From NCBI RefSeq assembly GCF_036881825.1, contig NZ_JBAJMW010000001.1:620001-684000 (forward strand): a stretch of DNA of 64,000 nt, given 5' to 3'. The notes under the pieces are model-generated. The model searched no databases. It saw nothing but the letters and a program-made list of their open reading frames with translations, and had not been told where the DNA came from. Positions 24,515 through 32,910 of this stretch are shown piece by piece (position 1 is the first letter of the stretch; the number at the start of each line of letters is the position of its first letter). Origin of the DNA: Tersicoccus mangrovi (GTDB taxonomy: Bacteria > Actinomycetota > Actinomycetes > Actinomycetales > Micrococcaceae). A program made the position numbers and the translations under genes.

Positions 24515-25060
24515 TCAGAGCAGTGAGCCCAGCGACGCGACGAGGCCGCCGGCCAGGAAGCAGGCGATGCCGACGACGAGCGGAGTGTTGTTCATCGGCA
24601 CCGCGTCGCTCGTCGCGTGGTGGGTGATGGCGTGCCCCTTGCCGCGACGCAGCAGCGCGCGGTTGACGGGCAGAGCGGCGGCGAAGGCCACCGCGAGCGA
24701 GAGCGCCATGGACGCCCAGAAGATCGGGTTGGTCAGGCCGGCGTTCAACGCGCCCGGCACGACGAGCACCACGAGGTTGTCGACGACCTCCATGACGGCG
24801 ATCGAGAGCGTGTCCGCGGCCAGCACCAGGCTCAGCGCCGCGCCGACGGCGACCCCCGAACGCAGGAGCGGGAGCGACGACAGGCTGTAGCCGAAGACGA
24901 AGGCCAGCGCGATCGACAGCACGGTCGTCCCCAGGTTGCCCCATCCGGCGAAGGTGCCGACCGACAGGCCGAGAATCTCGCCGATCGAACAGCCGGTCAG
25001 ACAGTGCAGGGTCGCCCCGACCGCCATCGAGGACATGTCGTGGTTCTGCGTGGTGCTCAC
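24515..25060 (-). CDS. DUF4396 family membrane protein
   Basis: This 181-residue protein has four or five hydrophobic segments and begins with a His/Met-rich stretch and HCLTGCSIGEILGL, the recognisable DUF4396 opening with two cysteines. The C-terminal half includes KGHAITHHATSDAVPMNN, a His-rich loop. A metal-related role is conceivable from the Cys and His residues, but no function is established. GTG 25060 (MSTTQNHDMSSM) has AGGAG nine bases upstream; the frame further upstream looks non-coding. Confidence 0.72.
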   Translation of the reverse strand: MSTTQNHDMSSMAVGATLHCLTGCSIGEILGLSVGTFAGWGNLGTTVLSIALAFVFGYSLSSLPLLRSGVAVGAALSLVLAADTLSIAVMEVVDNLVVLVVPGALNAGLTNPIFWASMALSLAVAFAAALPVNRALLRRGKGHAITHHATSDAVPMNNTPLVVGIACFLAGGLVASLGSLL

Positions 25061-25182
25061 GTGTTCGCTCCTGCCGTGTCTGCTCTCCGGTCCCCGTCCG
25101 ACGTTACGTCGGACCCCGGCCGGCCGACAGTCTGGAGAGGGCGGATGTCGTTGCGCCCGGAATCGAGGCGACAGGGGGACGC

Positions 25183-26541
25183 ATGCAGCCGGTGGCGACA
25201 CCGTCGGTCGACGCGGAGGTACTGGAAGCGACGGGCGTCGACGCCCGGCCCGCGTGGCTGGACGCCATCACCGAGCCGATTCAGCCCACCGCGGCGGTGA
25301 TGGCCCGAAATGCCGTCGTTCGTCGGCAGCTCGGATTCCTCCTCGTCACCGGACTTGTCTGGCTCGGCGGCCTGGCGTTCGTCGCGCTGACCCGGCCGTT
25401 CGACGCCGTGCTCCCGCGGCCCGTCAAGATCGGGCCCGACGTCTACATGCCTGCGCGATGGCTGGCCACTCACGCCCACCTGCCGTCGTTCACGGGCACG
25501 GCACTCCTCTTCGCGCTCGCCCTGACCCTTGCCGCCGTGGTGCGCACCTTCCCGACGGAGCGCTTCGAAGTGCTCACCCGCCGTATCGGTCACGTCGCCG
25601 TCGTCGGCATCGCGCTCGTCTCTCTGGTGCCCTGGTATCTCACCGGGTGCAACGGGTGGTGGAGCGCCTATCTGCTGATCATGGCCGCGGCGATTCCCCG
25701 GGCTGCCAGGCTGCGCCTCGACCCGAAGTACCGCCGCATCCAGACCCTGGGCAGCTATCTGCCCGACCTCAATCACTGCGAGCCGCCGTCCCGCGTCTTC
25801 GGCAGCCCAGGTTCTGTCGCCGCCGCCGTCGACCGTTTCGGCGAGGCGCGGGTCGCCCGCGGAGTCGACGGCGAGCGGTACACCGCGGAACTGCTGAAGT
25901 TCTTCGCGCTGATTCCCGGCGTCGCGGTGTTCCACGGCCTGCGCTTCCCCGGCTCGCGCAACGCGGACATCGACCATGCCGTCCTCTTCGGCACCAATCT
26001 GCTGCTCATCGACTCGAAGATGTATCGCCCCGGCGACTACACGCTCAACGAGTGGTCCCAGGTCCGGGACACCGTCTCGGGACGCACGATCGACAATCAC
26101 ATGAAGGCCGCCGTGGACCGGATGGCCGTCCGATACCCGCATCTGCTGGTCACCGCGATGATCGTGATCCACGGAGAGGGTGTCACGACGAGCGGGATGC
26201 CCACGGATCATCGGCTGAGCATCGAGACCGCCCGCAGCTTCGTGGACTGGGGCGCCTGGGTCAACGTCCACAGCCGGACGAACTACCAGCCCGGTCTGGC
26301 CCGTCAGCTGGCCGCCCAGCTGAAAGGGTGGCAGGGAGACGACGCACGGACGGACCCGTCGGGCGAGCGGATGACGATGCCGCGGACGCCGAAGCGGCCC
26401 GCCCCATCGCGGACCGGCCGCCCGGCGGTCATTCCCTCCGGTCTCAGTGCGCCAGTGGCGCCCTCACGGGGCGGGCGGCGGCACGCACCGCGGACGCCGG
26501 GACCCCGCGACTGGACGCCGCCGCGGCGCCGATGGCGCTGA
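25183..26541 (+). CDS. Membrane protein with NERD (nuclease-related) domain
   Basis: This 452-residue protein has N-terminal membrane segments (about residues 48-70, 105-125, 135-155 and 160-175), then a NERD domain from about 225 to 345. The NERD core shows GERYTAELLKFF, NADIDHAVLFG and LLLIDSKMY, giving the E, D and K of a restriction-endonuclease-like fold. The last 60 residues are Pro/Arg/Thr-rich and disordered. NERD proteins are thought to process nucleic acids; some take part in defence. The start is ATG 25183 after AGGGGGAC. It has no close operon partner. Confidence 0.72.
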   Translation: MQPVATPSVDAEVLEATGVDARPAWLDAITEPIQPTAAVMARNAVVRRQLGFLLVTGLVWLGGLAFVALTRPFDAVLPRPVKIGPDVYMPARWLATHAHLPSFTGTALLFALALTLAAVVRTFPTERFEVLTRRIGHVAVVGIALVSLVPWYLTGCNGWWSAYLLIMAAAIPRAARLRLDPKYRRIQTLGSYLPDLNHCEPPSRVFGSPGSVAAAVDRFGEARVARGVDGERYTAELLKFFALIPGVAVFHGLRFPGSRNADIDHAVLFGTNLLLIDSKMYRPGDYTLNEWSQVRDTVSGRTIDNHMKAAVDRMAVRYPHLLVTAMIVIHGEGVTTSGMPTDHRLSIETARSFVDWGAWVNVHSRTNYQPGLARQLAAQLKGWQGDDARTDPSGERMTMPRTPKRPAPSRTGRPAVIPSGLSAPVAPSRGGRRHAPRTPGPRDWTPPRRRWR

Positions 26542-26567
26542 CGCTGTCCTGAAGCGCTCCGGCGCCC

Positions 26568-27374
26568 TCAGCCCTGCCGGTACCGCGACGCGAGCTGCGG
26601 GCTCTGCCCGTGGAAGGCGGCGAGGTCCGCGTCGAACACCCGGCCGAGCAGGCTCGCGTCCTCCACCCCGGGGGCGATGACCGTCTCCCCCAGCGCGATA
26701 CCGACGAGCGCGGCGGTGACGACGTCCTCGGCGCTCATGCGCGGCACCGCCGAGAGGTCCATGCCCTGCACTTCGTGGAACTCGGTGGCGACGATGCCCG
26801 GGCACACGACGTGCACCCCGACGCCCGTCGCCGCCAGCTCCGCGTGCAGCGTCTGCGACATCGCGACGGTGCCCGCGAGGCTCGCGACGTAGACGGCGCG
26901 CTGGCCCGGGGCGGGAGCCGCCGGTGCCGGGCCGGAGAACGCGAGCATGCCCGCGACGTTCAGGACGGTGCCGCTGCCGCGCTCGAGCATGCCGGGCAGC
27001 ACCGCCCGCGTCAGCATCGTCGGGGCCACGACCTTGACGCCGACCAGTTCGCGCGCCTTCTCGGGCGGCAGTTCGGCCAGCGGCATGTAGTGGGCGACGC
27101 CGGCATTGTTGACCAGCAGCGTCACGGGCCGGTCCGCGCATCGCTGGGCGACGGCGTCGATGCCCGCGTCGGTGGCGAGGTCGGCCACGAGGACGTCGGC
27201 CGTGACCGTCGCATGCGCATCACGCAGGGCAACGGCGAGCGCGTCGAGGCGCTCACGGCGGCGGCCGACCAGGATGAGGTCGTAGCCGTCAGCGGCGAGG
27301 CGTTCGGCGAAAGCCTTCCCGATGCCGGAGGACGCGCCGGTGACGAGGGCGAGGGGTGCAGGGGTCTCAGTCAT
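26568..27374 (-). CDS. Short-chain dehydrogenase/reductase family protein lacking the usual catalytic Lys
   Basis: This 268-residue Rossmann-fold protein has the cofactor motif TGASSGIG near residue 14 and NNAG near 90. In the active-site region the usual Ser position reads NVAGMLAF, with no clear catalytic Ser. The Y-x-x-x-K motif is YVASL, so Lys is replaced by Leu. It may therefore be catalytically altered or non-enzymatic. It is divergent from an MmyB-type regulator at 27478. ATG 27374 is the family-typical start. Confidence 0.82.
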   Translation of the reverse strand: MTETPAPLALVTGASSGIGKAFAERLAADGYDLILVGRRRERLDALAVALRDAHATVTADVLVADLATDAGIDAVAQRCADRPVTLLVNNAGVAHYMPLAELPPEKARELVGVKVVAPTMLTRAVLPGMLERGSGTVLNVAGMLAFSGPAPAAPAPGQRAVYVASLAGTVAMSQTLHAELAATGVGVHVVCPGIVATEFHEVQGMDLSAVPRMSAEDVVTAALVGIALGETVIAPGVEDASLLGRVFDADLAAFHGQSPQLASRYRQG

Positions 27375-27477
27375 GTCCTCCAGTCTGGGCCGGATCGCAA
27401 GCCTCAGGCAGCCGTCCGGTCATCCTGGGACTGGCAGGGCCACGACACCGGCGAGCCGCCTGACGCACACTGGTGCC

Positions 27478-28323
27478 ATGGAGTCCTCCGCGTTCGGTCC
27501 CGCGCTGCGCCGATGGCGTGACCGCGTCGACCCGGAGACCGTGGGCCTGCCCGCGGGACGACGACGGCGTGCGGCCGGGCTGCGCCGGGAGGAGCTCGCC
27601 GGCCTCGCCGGGATCTCGACCGACTACCTCACCCGCCTCGAGCAGGGCCGCGCGACGTCGCCGTCGGCGCAGGTGGTCGAGGCGCTCGCCCGCGGGCTGC
27701 GGCTCTCCGCCGCCGAGCGGGACCTGCTCCACCAGCTGGCCGGTCTCGCCGCACCGGGGCGGGACCTCGTGCCCTCCCACGTCCCGCCGAGCGTGCAGCG
27801 GCTCCTCGACCGGCTCGCGCACACCCCGGTGGCCGTGTACGACGCCGGCATGACCCTCGTCGTCGCCAACGCCCCATACGACGCGCTGATGGGCGACACG
27901 AGCCGACTCACCGGGTTCGAGCGGAACGCGATCTGGCGCAACTTCCTCGGCTCCGGCAGCCGCGCCGCCCAGAACGACGAGGAGCGCGCCGAGCTGCAGG
28001 CCCGCATGGCCGCCGACCTGCGCGTGACCGCCGCCCGGTACCCGGCCGACCCGGGCGTGCGCCGCCTCGTCGCGCACCTGACCGCGCACAGCGCACGGTT
28101 CCGGGAGCTGTGGGACGGTGGGGCGCTCACCGCCATGCCGGACCCGTCGCGGCGCAAGATCGTCGTCCACCCCGTGGTCGGTCCCATCACGCTGGACTGC
28201 GACACGCTCGTGGACGCCACGGACGGGTTGCGGATCATGATCTACACGGCCGAACCCGGCACGGAGGACGCCGACCGCCTCGCGCTCGCGACGGTCGTCG
28301 GCACCCAGTCGCTGGTGGACTGA
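27478..28323 (+). CDS. XRE-type helix-turn-helix regulator with MmyB-like ligand-binding domain
   Basis: This 281-residue regulator has the HTH region RREELAGLAGISTDYLTRLEQG (residues about 35-56) and an MmyB-like C-terminal domain ending LRIMIYTAEPGTEDADRL. It is a paralog of the regulator at 12335 and has the same domain order. ATG 27478 (MESSAFGPALRRWRDRVDPE) lies 103 bp from the divergent SDR gene, which is the probable target. Confidence 0.85.
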   Translation: MESSAFGPALRRWRDRVDPETVGLPAGRRRRAAGLRREELAGLAGISTDYLTRLEQGRATSPSAQVVEALARGLRLSAAERDLLHQLAGLAAPGRDLVPSHVPPSVQRLLDRLAHTPVAVYDAGMTLVVANAPYDALMGDTSRLTGFERNAIWRNFLGSGSRAAQNDEERAELQARMAADLRVTAARYPADPGVRRLVAHLTAHSARFRELWDGGALTAMPDPSRRKIVVHPVVGPITLDCDTLVDATDGLRIMIYTAEPGTEDADRLALATVVGTQSLVD

Positions 28324-28394
28324 ACCGTCGGCGTCAGCACGACGGGTGAGCTGCCGTCAACGCTGCGGAGCCCGCCGGGAGCCGATCGTCCGGG

Positions 28395-28784
28395 TCACCA
28401 GGTCGCGGTCGTGACGTCGCCGTACGCGAGGACCTCGCGGTCCACCGTGAGCAGGACGTGACCCTCGCACTGCGCCTGAGCGACGAGGTTGCGGTCGAAC
28501 GGGTCCCGATGCTGCCAGTTGAGCGTTCCGGCGACGGTCGCGTGACGGCTGGTGATCGACAGGGAACTCATGCCGGCCGACCGCAGATGATCGTCCCACC
28601 CGGCGACCAGACCGGGGGCATGGAGTTTGCCCAGACGTTCTTTCGTCGCCACCTCGAGGGCGGACGCGGCGGAAACGATGAGCGTCGTCTCCGGGTCGGC
28701 CAACCGCGCACGCCAGCTCGCCGGAACGCGACCCGGATCACCGAGCAGCCAGAGAAGCACGTGCGTGTCGAGCAGGTAGCTCAC
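28395..28784 (-). CDS. vapC: PIN-domain toxin, VapC-like
   Basis: This protein of about 129 residues is a PIN-domain ribonuclease toxin. It opens SYLLDTHVLLWLLGDP with the first catalytic Asp, and has SAASALEVATKERLGKL with the conserved Glu, then RDPFDRNLVAQAQ and LTVDREV with the remaining acidic residues. I choose the GTG at 28784 that overlaps the antitoxin stop (GTGA); a GTG at 28790 would add two residues. It probably cleaves tRNA or rRNA when freed from the antitoxin encoded just upstream. Confidence 0.88.
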   Translation of the reverse strand: MSYLLDTHVLLWLLGDPGRVPASWRARLADPETTLIVSAASALEVATKERLGKLHAPGLVAGWDDHLRSAGMSSLSITSRHATVAGTLNWQHRDPFDRNLVAQAQCEGHVLLTVDREVLAYGDVTTATW

Positions 28785-28999
28785 TCCCACGCGACGAGTT
28801 CCTCGTCCGCCAGGGGCGAGTCGAAGTCGTCCGGCACGCGGACATCGAGGAGACCGAAACGACGGGTCTGCGCAACTGCCGGAACCAGTCGGACCGCAGG
28901 ATGGCCGGCTCTGGCGATAATGATCTCCTCGCCGGCCTCGGCACGAGCCACGAGTTCGGAGAGCCTCCCTTTGGCCTCAGCGACGTTGACGGTCGTCAT
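28781..28999 (-). CDS. Phd/YefM-type antitoxin of the VapC-like toxin
   Basis: This 72-residue protein starts MTTVNVAEAKGRLSELVARA, typical of Phd/YefM-family antitoxins that bind DNA with the N-terminal half and the toxin with the C-terminal tail. An ATG three codons upstream (29008) is an alternative start. The stop overlaps the toxin start. A palindrome covering the start region (29003-29019) is the obvious operator. The pair sits beside a broken MFS gene. Confidence 0.85.
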   Translation of the reverse strand: MTTVNVAEAKGRLSELVARAEAGEEIIIARAGHPAVRLVPAVAQTRRFGLLDVRVPDDFDSPLADEELVAWE

Positions 29000-29002
29000 G
29001 TA

Positions 29003-29019
29003 GTCCATGGTAGATGGAC
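29003..29019. promoter_or_regulatory. Candidate toxin-antitoxin operator palindrome
   Basis: GTCCAT and ATGGAC are perfect arms around a 5-base centre, overlapping the two possible antitoxin start codons. Autoregulation by the antitoxin-toxin complex is usual in this family. Confidence 0.55.
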
Positions 29020-29171
29020 CAACTGCGAGCAGGAAGGTCTGGCAGCACCACAGCGCTGCACGATCCGCAGGGAGCGCCGGATGAACCATGCCGCCGGCCC
29101 TGCCACGAGCAGCGCGATCACCATCATCGCGGGTGACGGGCTTCCGCAACTCAACCGTCGAATCTCGCGGG

Positions 29172-29525
29172 GGGGACCGCTTCCTCGCCTTCGCGTTGAC
29201 CATCGGCCAGCTCGGCCCCGTGCTCGCCGCCGCCATCGCGATCGGCTTCTTCACCAACGGAGCGATGGCCGGCGTGTACGCGTTGACGCCGACCGAGTAC
29301 GCGACGGCGGAGCGATCGACCGCCATGGGCGCGGCGATCGGCGTCGGACGCATCGGCGCGATCATCTCGCCCGCCCTGGCCGGCGCGCTCCTGGATGCAC
29401 GGTGGCCGCAGTCGGGCGTCTACCTGCTCTTCATCGTGCCGCTGCTCATCGCGGCGATCGCCATCGCGTTCATCCCGTCGACGGTCGCGCGGACACGGGT
29501 CCGGGAGCAGGCGTCGGTCGCCTGA
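29172..29525 (+). pseudogene. Truncated MFS transporter, C-terminal remnant
   Basis: The frame encodes only the last three or four membrane segments of a major facilitator, with GAMAGVYALTPTEYATAERSTAM and GRIGAIISPALAGALL, like the aromatic-acid symporter family (the intact relative at 44098 has GVGRIGAIVGPW). The N-terminal two thirds are missing. An open frame from 29088 adds a Pro/Arg-rich leader that does not look like transporter sequence. The break lies next to the toxin-antitoxin pair, which suggests deletion or insertion there. Confidence 0.75.
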
Positions 29526-29528
29526 GGC

Positions 29529-30209
29529 TCAGGCGATGATCTGCATCGGAAGGCCCGTGGAATCGAGGACGCGGTCGGGCGGGTAGGCCACTGCCGTCCC
29601 CTCCGCTGCGCGCCAGGCCGACCAGGCGGCCACCACCGCGTCCACGGCATCGTCCGGCGCGCACTCGAGATCCCGCGCCGGAAGGGGGTCCAGCCCCACG
29701 GCCCGCAGGGCCTCCATCCGCTCAAAGAGGCCGGCCGTCGTCTTCTTGCCGAAGCGCGCGGGGTGCCCGAGCAGCGTGGTGAAGCTCACCTCGGGGTGCA
29801 CCTCGACGACCCGGTCCCTCGAGGTGCGCACCCAGGCGTCGGCCTCACGGATCTTGGCGAACAGGCCGAAGCTCTGCGCCGAGAGGCCGCCCGCGTCGTG
29901 AGCGCGGTTGACGACGTCGGCCGCGGCGCGGGTCGGCTCGGCGAGGGCCGCGCGGGTCGGGGTCCAGAACACCGAGGAACGGCGGTCTCCCAGAGCGGCC
30001 TTCGCCGTGCGGTCCGCGTCCCGCGTCCCCCGCTCCGGCAGGCCGATCGGGATGTCGATGCCGATGCACGCCATCCGTCCCGCTCGATCCAGCTCGGTGA
30101 GCGAGCGGATCACCCGCAGGTCGCGCAGTCGAAGCCCGCGACGACGCGCCTCGACCACCGCGAGCACCCATCCGCCTCGACACCCGTCCAGACCGGCCAC
30201 CGTCGTCAT
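29529..30209 (-). CDS. DUF429 family protein (predicted RNase H-like nuclease)
   Basis: This 226-residue protein belongs to the DUF429 family. The N terminus VAGLDGCRGGWVLAVVE has the first Asp of an RNase H-like fold. CIGIDIPIGLPERGTRDADRTAK supplies further acidic residues, and VEVHPEVSF and CAPDDAVDAVVAAWSAW complete the family pattern. Function is unproven; a nuclease role is predicted from fold only. The start is ATG 30209. It ends four bases from the MFS remnant on the opposite strand. Confidence 0.85.
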   Translation of the reverse strand: MTTVAGLDGCRGGWVLAVVEARRRGLRLRDLRVIRSLTELDRAGRMACIGIDIPIGLPERGTRDADRTAKAALGDRRSSVFWTPTRAALAEPTRAAADVVNRAHDAGGLSAQSFGLFAKIREADAWVRTSRDRVVEVHPEVSFTTLLGHPARFGKKTTAGLFERMEALRAVGLDPLPARDLECAPDDAVDAVVAAWSAWRAAEGTAVAYPPDRVLDSTGLPMQIIA

Positions 30210-30254
30210 GCGGACAGCATGCCAGTCGGCCGTCCGGCGCGCTCTCTTTCATTG

Positions 30255-30283
30255 ATGAACAGTGCTCTGACATGGGCGTTCAT
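30255..30283. promoter_or_regulatory. Inverted repeat in the upstream region of the pilus operon
   Basis: ATGAAC and GTTCAT arms flank 17 bases in the 229-bp region between the DUF429 gene and flp. The region should hold the pilus promoter. The repeat may be an operator, but arms of six bases are weak evidence. Confidence 0.25.
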
Positions 30284-30438
30284 TCGATGGTATCGGTTGC
30301 TCCACAGGCTGCTTACCGTCCGGCGGTCCGTGCCGACAGTGTCGTCCGAGGGGCGGGTCGGTTCTCCGACCGATCCGGGCCGTCCCTCGACCACCATCTC
30401 GCCGGCGTCGGGCCGGCTTTCACAGGGGAGCCATCACC

Positions 30439-30645
30439 ATGGTCAAGTTCATCGCCACACTGTCCACCCTCGGATTCACCTTCCAGCAGCGCCTGCGGCG
30501 CGAGGAGACTGGGGCCACCGCCGTCGAGTACGCGCTGCTCGTGGGCCTCATCGCCGTTCTTCTCGTCGCGGGACTCGTCGGTTTCGGCCCGGCGCTGCGT
30601 GACTTCTTCCAGGGTCTTCCCGCTCGCATCGGTATCAACGGCTAG
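30439..30645 (+). CDS. flp: Flp-type IVb pilin
   Basis: This 68-residue prepilin has the class IVb pattern: a positively charged leader ending RREETG, cleaved after the Gly by the TadV/CpaA-type peptidase, then ATAVEYALLVGLIAVLLVAG with the E+5 residue and the EY pair. It is the major subunit of the Tad pilus used for surface adhesion. ATG 30439 has GGGGAG upstream. It is first in the tad operon and is followed by a hairpin that probably raises its expression over the downstream genes. Confidence 0.93.
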   Translation: MVKFIATLSTLGFTFQQRLRREETGATAVEYALLVGLIAVLLVAGLVGFGPALRDFFQGLPARIGING

Positions 30646-30670
30646 CACCCGACACCAGACGTCAAGCACG

Positions 30671-30697
30671 GTTCCCGAGATGACACACTTCGGGAAC
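30671..30697 (+). terminator. Hairpin between flp and tadE (likely partial terminator or processing site)
   Basis: GTTCCCGA and TCGGGAAC form a perfect 8-bp stem with an 11-base loop, 26 bp after the flp stop. Partial termination or mRNA stabilisation here would explain a pilin excess; this is inference from position. Confidence 0.55.
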
Positions 30698-30724
30698 GGG
30701 TACCTGGCGGGGGACGGCACCCCG

Positions 30725-31177
30725 GTGTCGTCCCCCGCTCGACCGCTGCGATCGGCCACACGCTGCCAGCACCTCCTTCGCTTAAGGTCCGAGCGGGGAG
30801 CGGCGGCAGTGGAGTTCGCCCTCGTCGTTCCCGTTCTCCTGCTCCTGCTGATGGGCATCATCGAGTTCGGTCGCGTCTACAACGCACAGATCGAACTGTC
30901 CGGCGCCGCCCGTGAGGCCGCACGCGTCGTGGCCGTGCGTAACGACCCGGTCGCGGCCATGACGGCAGCGCGCACAGCCACTCCATCGCTCAACCCTGCG
31001 CTGACCAACGCCCAGATCGCTATCGCTTTCAGCACCGGAACTACCTGTCAGCCGAGCACCGGCGGCACTTATCCCACCGTCACTGTGACTGCCACCTATC
31101 GGATGAGGTTTCTCACTGGAATGTTCGGCGCTGCGGTCAACGTCACCGGAAGAAGCACCATGCAATGCGGAGGATGA
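30725..31177 (+). CDS. tadE: TadE-like pseudopilin
   Basis: This protein of about 150 residues has the TadE pattern SERGAAAVEFALVVPVLLLLLMGIIEFGRVY, a prepilin-like cleavage site followed by a hydrophobic helix, and then QIELSGAAREAARVVAV. The start is uncertain. GTG 30725 gives a normal leader length. ATG 30680 is in frame, but lies in the loop of the upstream hairpin. Minor pseudopilins of this type are needed for Tad pilus assembly. The 3' end overlaps the next gene by 13 bp. Confidence 0.83.
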   Translation: MSSPARPLRSATRCQHLLRLRSERGAAAVEFALVVPVLLLLLMGIIEFGRVYNAQIELSGAAREAARVVAVRNDPVAAMTAARTATPSLNPALTNAQIAIAFSTGTTCQPSTGGTYPTVTVTATYRMRFLTGMFGAAVNVTGRSTMQCGG

Positions 31178-32124
31178 GCCAGTGGCTTAGCCACTACATT
31201 CGTCACGCACTTCCTATGCAGGAAGAGCGAGGTGCGGTTGCCGTCATCGTTGCCCTGTGCATGGTCGTCCTGCTCGGCATCACCGCCCTGGTCATCGACG
31301 TCGGCGGCATCTACGTCGAGCGCCGGCAGTTGCAGAACGGGGCGGACGCGGCAGCGCTCGCCGTCGCGCAGAACTGCGCCGCCGGCAACTGCGGAAGCCC
31401 GAGCGCTACCGCCCTCTCCTTCGCGGGGAAGAACGCCAACGACGGCGCCTCCCAGGCGACCACGACGGTCGACACCGCCGCCGGCACAGTTACCGTCAAG
31501 ACCGGTGTGCTGACTGCGAGCGGAGCTCACGTTCTCACCAACACCTTCGCGGCCATCGTCGGTGTGCCGACGAGTACCGTTTCGGCATCGGCGAAGGCCA
31601 GTTGGGGCAGTCCCTCCGCCGCGGTCGTCTTCCCCTTCACCATCGCCCACTGCATCTACAACGGCACCCCGGCCAACACGGAGCGCTGGATCACCACGGA
31701 CAACACCTGCACGGACGACAAGGGCAACGTGGTCCCGGGCGGCTTCGGGTGGCTGGACGAGAGCGGCAACTGCGCGGCGAACGTCGACATCCTCGTGCAG
31801 GTGGGCAGCGACCCGGGCAAGAGCGCCCCACCCTGCGACAAGTCGAAGATCCTCAATACCACCATCCTCCTGCCCATCTACTCCACTGCTCAGGGCCAGG
31901 GCCAGAACGCTACCTACACGGTCTACGGCTTCGCCGCCTTCAAGATCACCGATGCGAGCTGGCCCGGCAACTGGACCACCAACCCGTCCGCCGCGTGCGA
32001 CAAGTGCACCGGCATCAAGGGCTCGTTCATCCGCCTCGTCAGTCTCGACACCGTCGCGAAGTGGTCGGTATCCCGGCTCGGTGGTCCGACGCTGAACGCG
32101 TCCTTCGTCTCCCTGAGCCAGTAG
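31165..32124 (+). CDS. TadG-like pilus assembly protein
   Basis: This 319-residue protein has a short positive leader, then EERGAVAVIVALCMVVLLGITALVIDVGGIYVERRQLQNGADAAALAVA, the TadG/Flp-assembly N-terminal pattern of one membrane anchor and a following helix. The rest is extracellular, Thr/Ser/Asn-rich with eight or so cysteines (for example NCAAGNCG and CDKCTG), suggesting disulfides. Start ATG 31165 is preferred over ATG 31174, which overlaps the tadE stop but has no spacing to a ribosome site. Actinobacterial tad clusters commonly have this gene between tadE and cpaB. Confidence 0.85.
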   Translation: MRRMSQWLSHYIRHALPMQEERGAVAVIVALCMVVLLGITALVIDVGGIYVERRQLQNGADAAALAVAQNCAAGNCGSPSATALSFAGKNANDGASQATTTVDTAAGTVTVKTGVLTASGAHVLTNTFAAIVGVPTSTVSASAKASWGSPSAAVVFPFTIAHCIYNGTPANTERWITTDNTCTDDKGNVVPGGFGWLDESGNCAANVDILVQVGSDPGKSAPPCDKSKILNTTILLPIYSTAQGQGQNATYTVYGFAAFKITDASWPGNWTTNPSAACDKCTGIKGSFIRLVSLDTVAKWSVSRLGGPTLNASFVSLSQ

Positions 32125-32136
32125 GAGCATCACGAA

Positions 32137-32910
32137 GTGAAAGTCCGCATCATCGCCGCGGTCGTGGCCATCCTGCTCGCCGTGCTTGCTGCCGTCGCCC
32201 TGACCAACTACGTCTCGGGCGCCGACCAGCGCGCGCTCAAGGGTGCCGAGTCCCGGCAGGTCTACGTCGTGCGCAAGGCCATCCCGAAGGGCACGACCTC
32301 CGACCAGCTGCCGCAGTACACCGGCCGGCAGACCGTGCCCGCCAGCGCAGTCGCCGACGGCGCCGTCACCGAGCTCTCCCAGCTGGACGGCAAGGTCCCC
32401 TCGACCGGTCTGTTGCCCGGCGAACAACTGCTCACCAGCCGCTTCGTCGATCCCGCGTCACTGAAGGAGGAGAAGCAAGGGGTGGCGGTGCCCAAAGGAA
32501 TGCAGGAGATCACCATCCAGCTGGATCCCCAGCGCGTCGTCGGCGGCCAGCTCCAGCCGGGCGACACGGTCGGCATCGTCATCAGCTACAACGTCAAGAA
32601 GGACCCGTTGAGCGACGCGATCACTCACCTCGCCATGCACAAGGTGCTCGTGACGAGCGTGCAGGGCCTTCCCACTCCCACCGCGGCGCCGGCGGCCCAG
32701 TCGAGCGCAAGCCCGTCCAGTAGCGGGGGTTCGCCCAGTGCTGCCGCCGTTCCCAGCGGCGCTGTTCTCGTGACACTGGCGCGGACCGCTCCGGATGTCG
32801 AGAAGATCGTGTGGGCCGCCGAGAACGGCACCATCTGGCTGACCAAGGAACCGTCGACGGCCTCCGAGACGGGGACGCGAGAACTGAACGTGGACGGAGT
32901 CTTCAAGTGA
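32137..32910 (+). CDS. cpaB: Pilus assembly protein CpaB/RcpC
   Basis: This 257-residue protein has an N-terminal membrane anchor (IIAAVVAILLAVLAAVALTNYV), an SAF-type domain (VYVVRKAIPKGTTSDQL ... LLPGEQLLTSRFVDP), and the RcpC domain GMQEITIQLDPQRVVGGQLQPGDTVGIV. A Ser/Pro/Ala-rich insertion lies near residues 185-210. RcpC proteins are thought to bind cell-envelope glycans and help anchor the Tad machine. Start GTG 32137 is 12 bp after the previous stop; its stop overlaps the next start. Confidence 0.9.
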   Translation: MKVRIIAAVVAILLAVLAAVALTNYVSGADQRALKGAESRQVYVVRKAIPKGTTSDQLPQYTGRQTVPASAVADGAVTELSQLDGKVPSTGLLPGEQLLTSRFVDPASLKEEKQGVAVPKGMQEITIQLDPQRVVGGQLQPGDTVGIVISYNVKKDPLSDAITHLAMHKVLVTSVQGLPTPTAAPAAQSSASPSSSGGSPSAAAVPSGAVLVTLARTAPDVEKIVWAAENGTIWLTKEPSTASETGTRELNVDGVFK

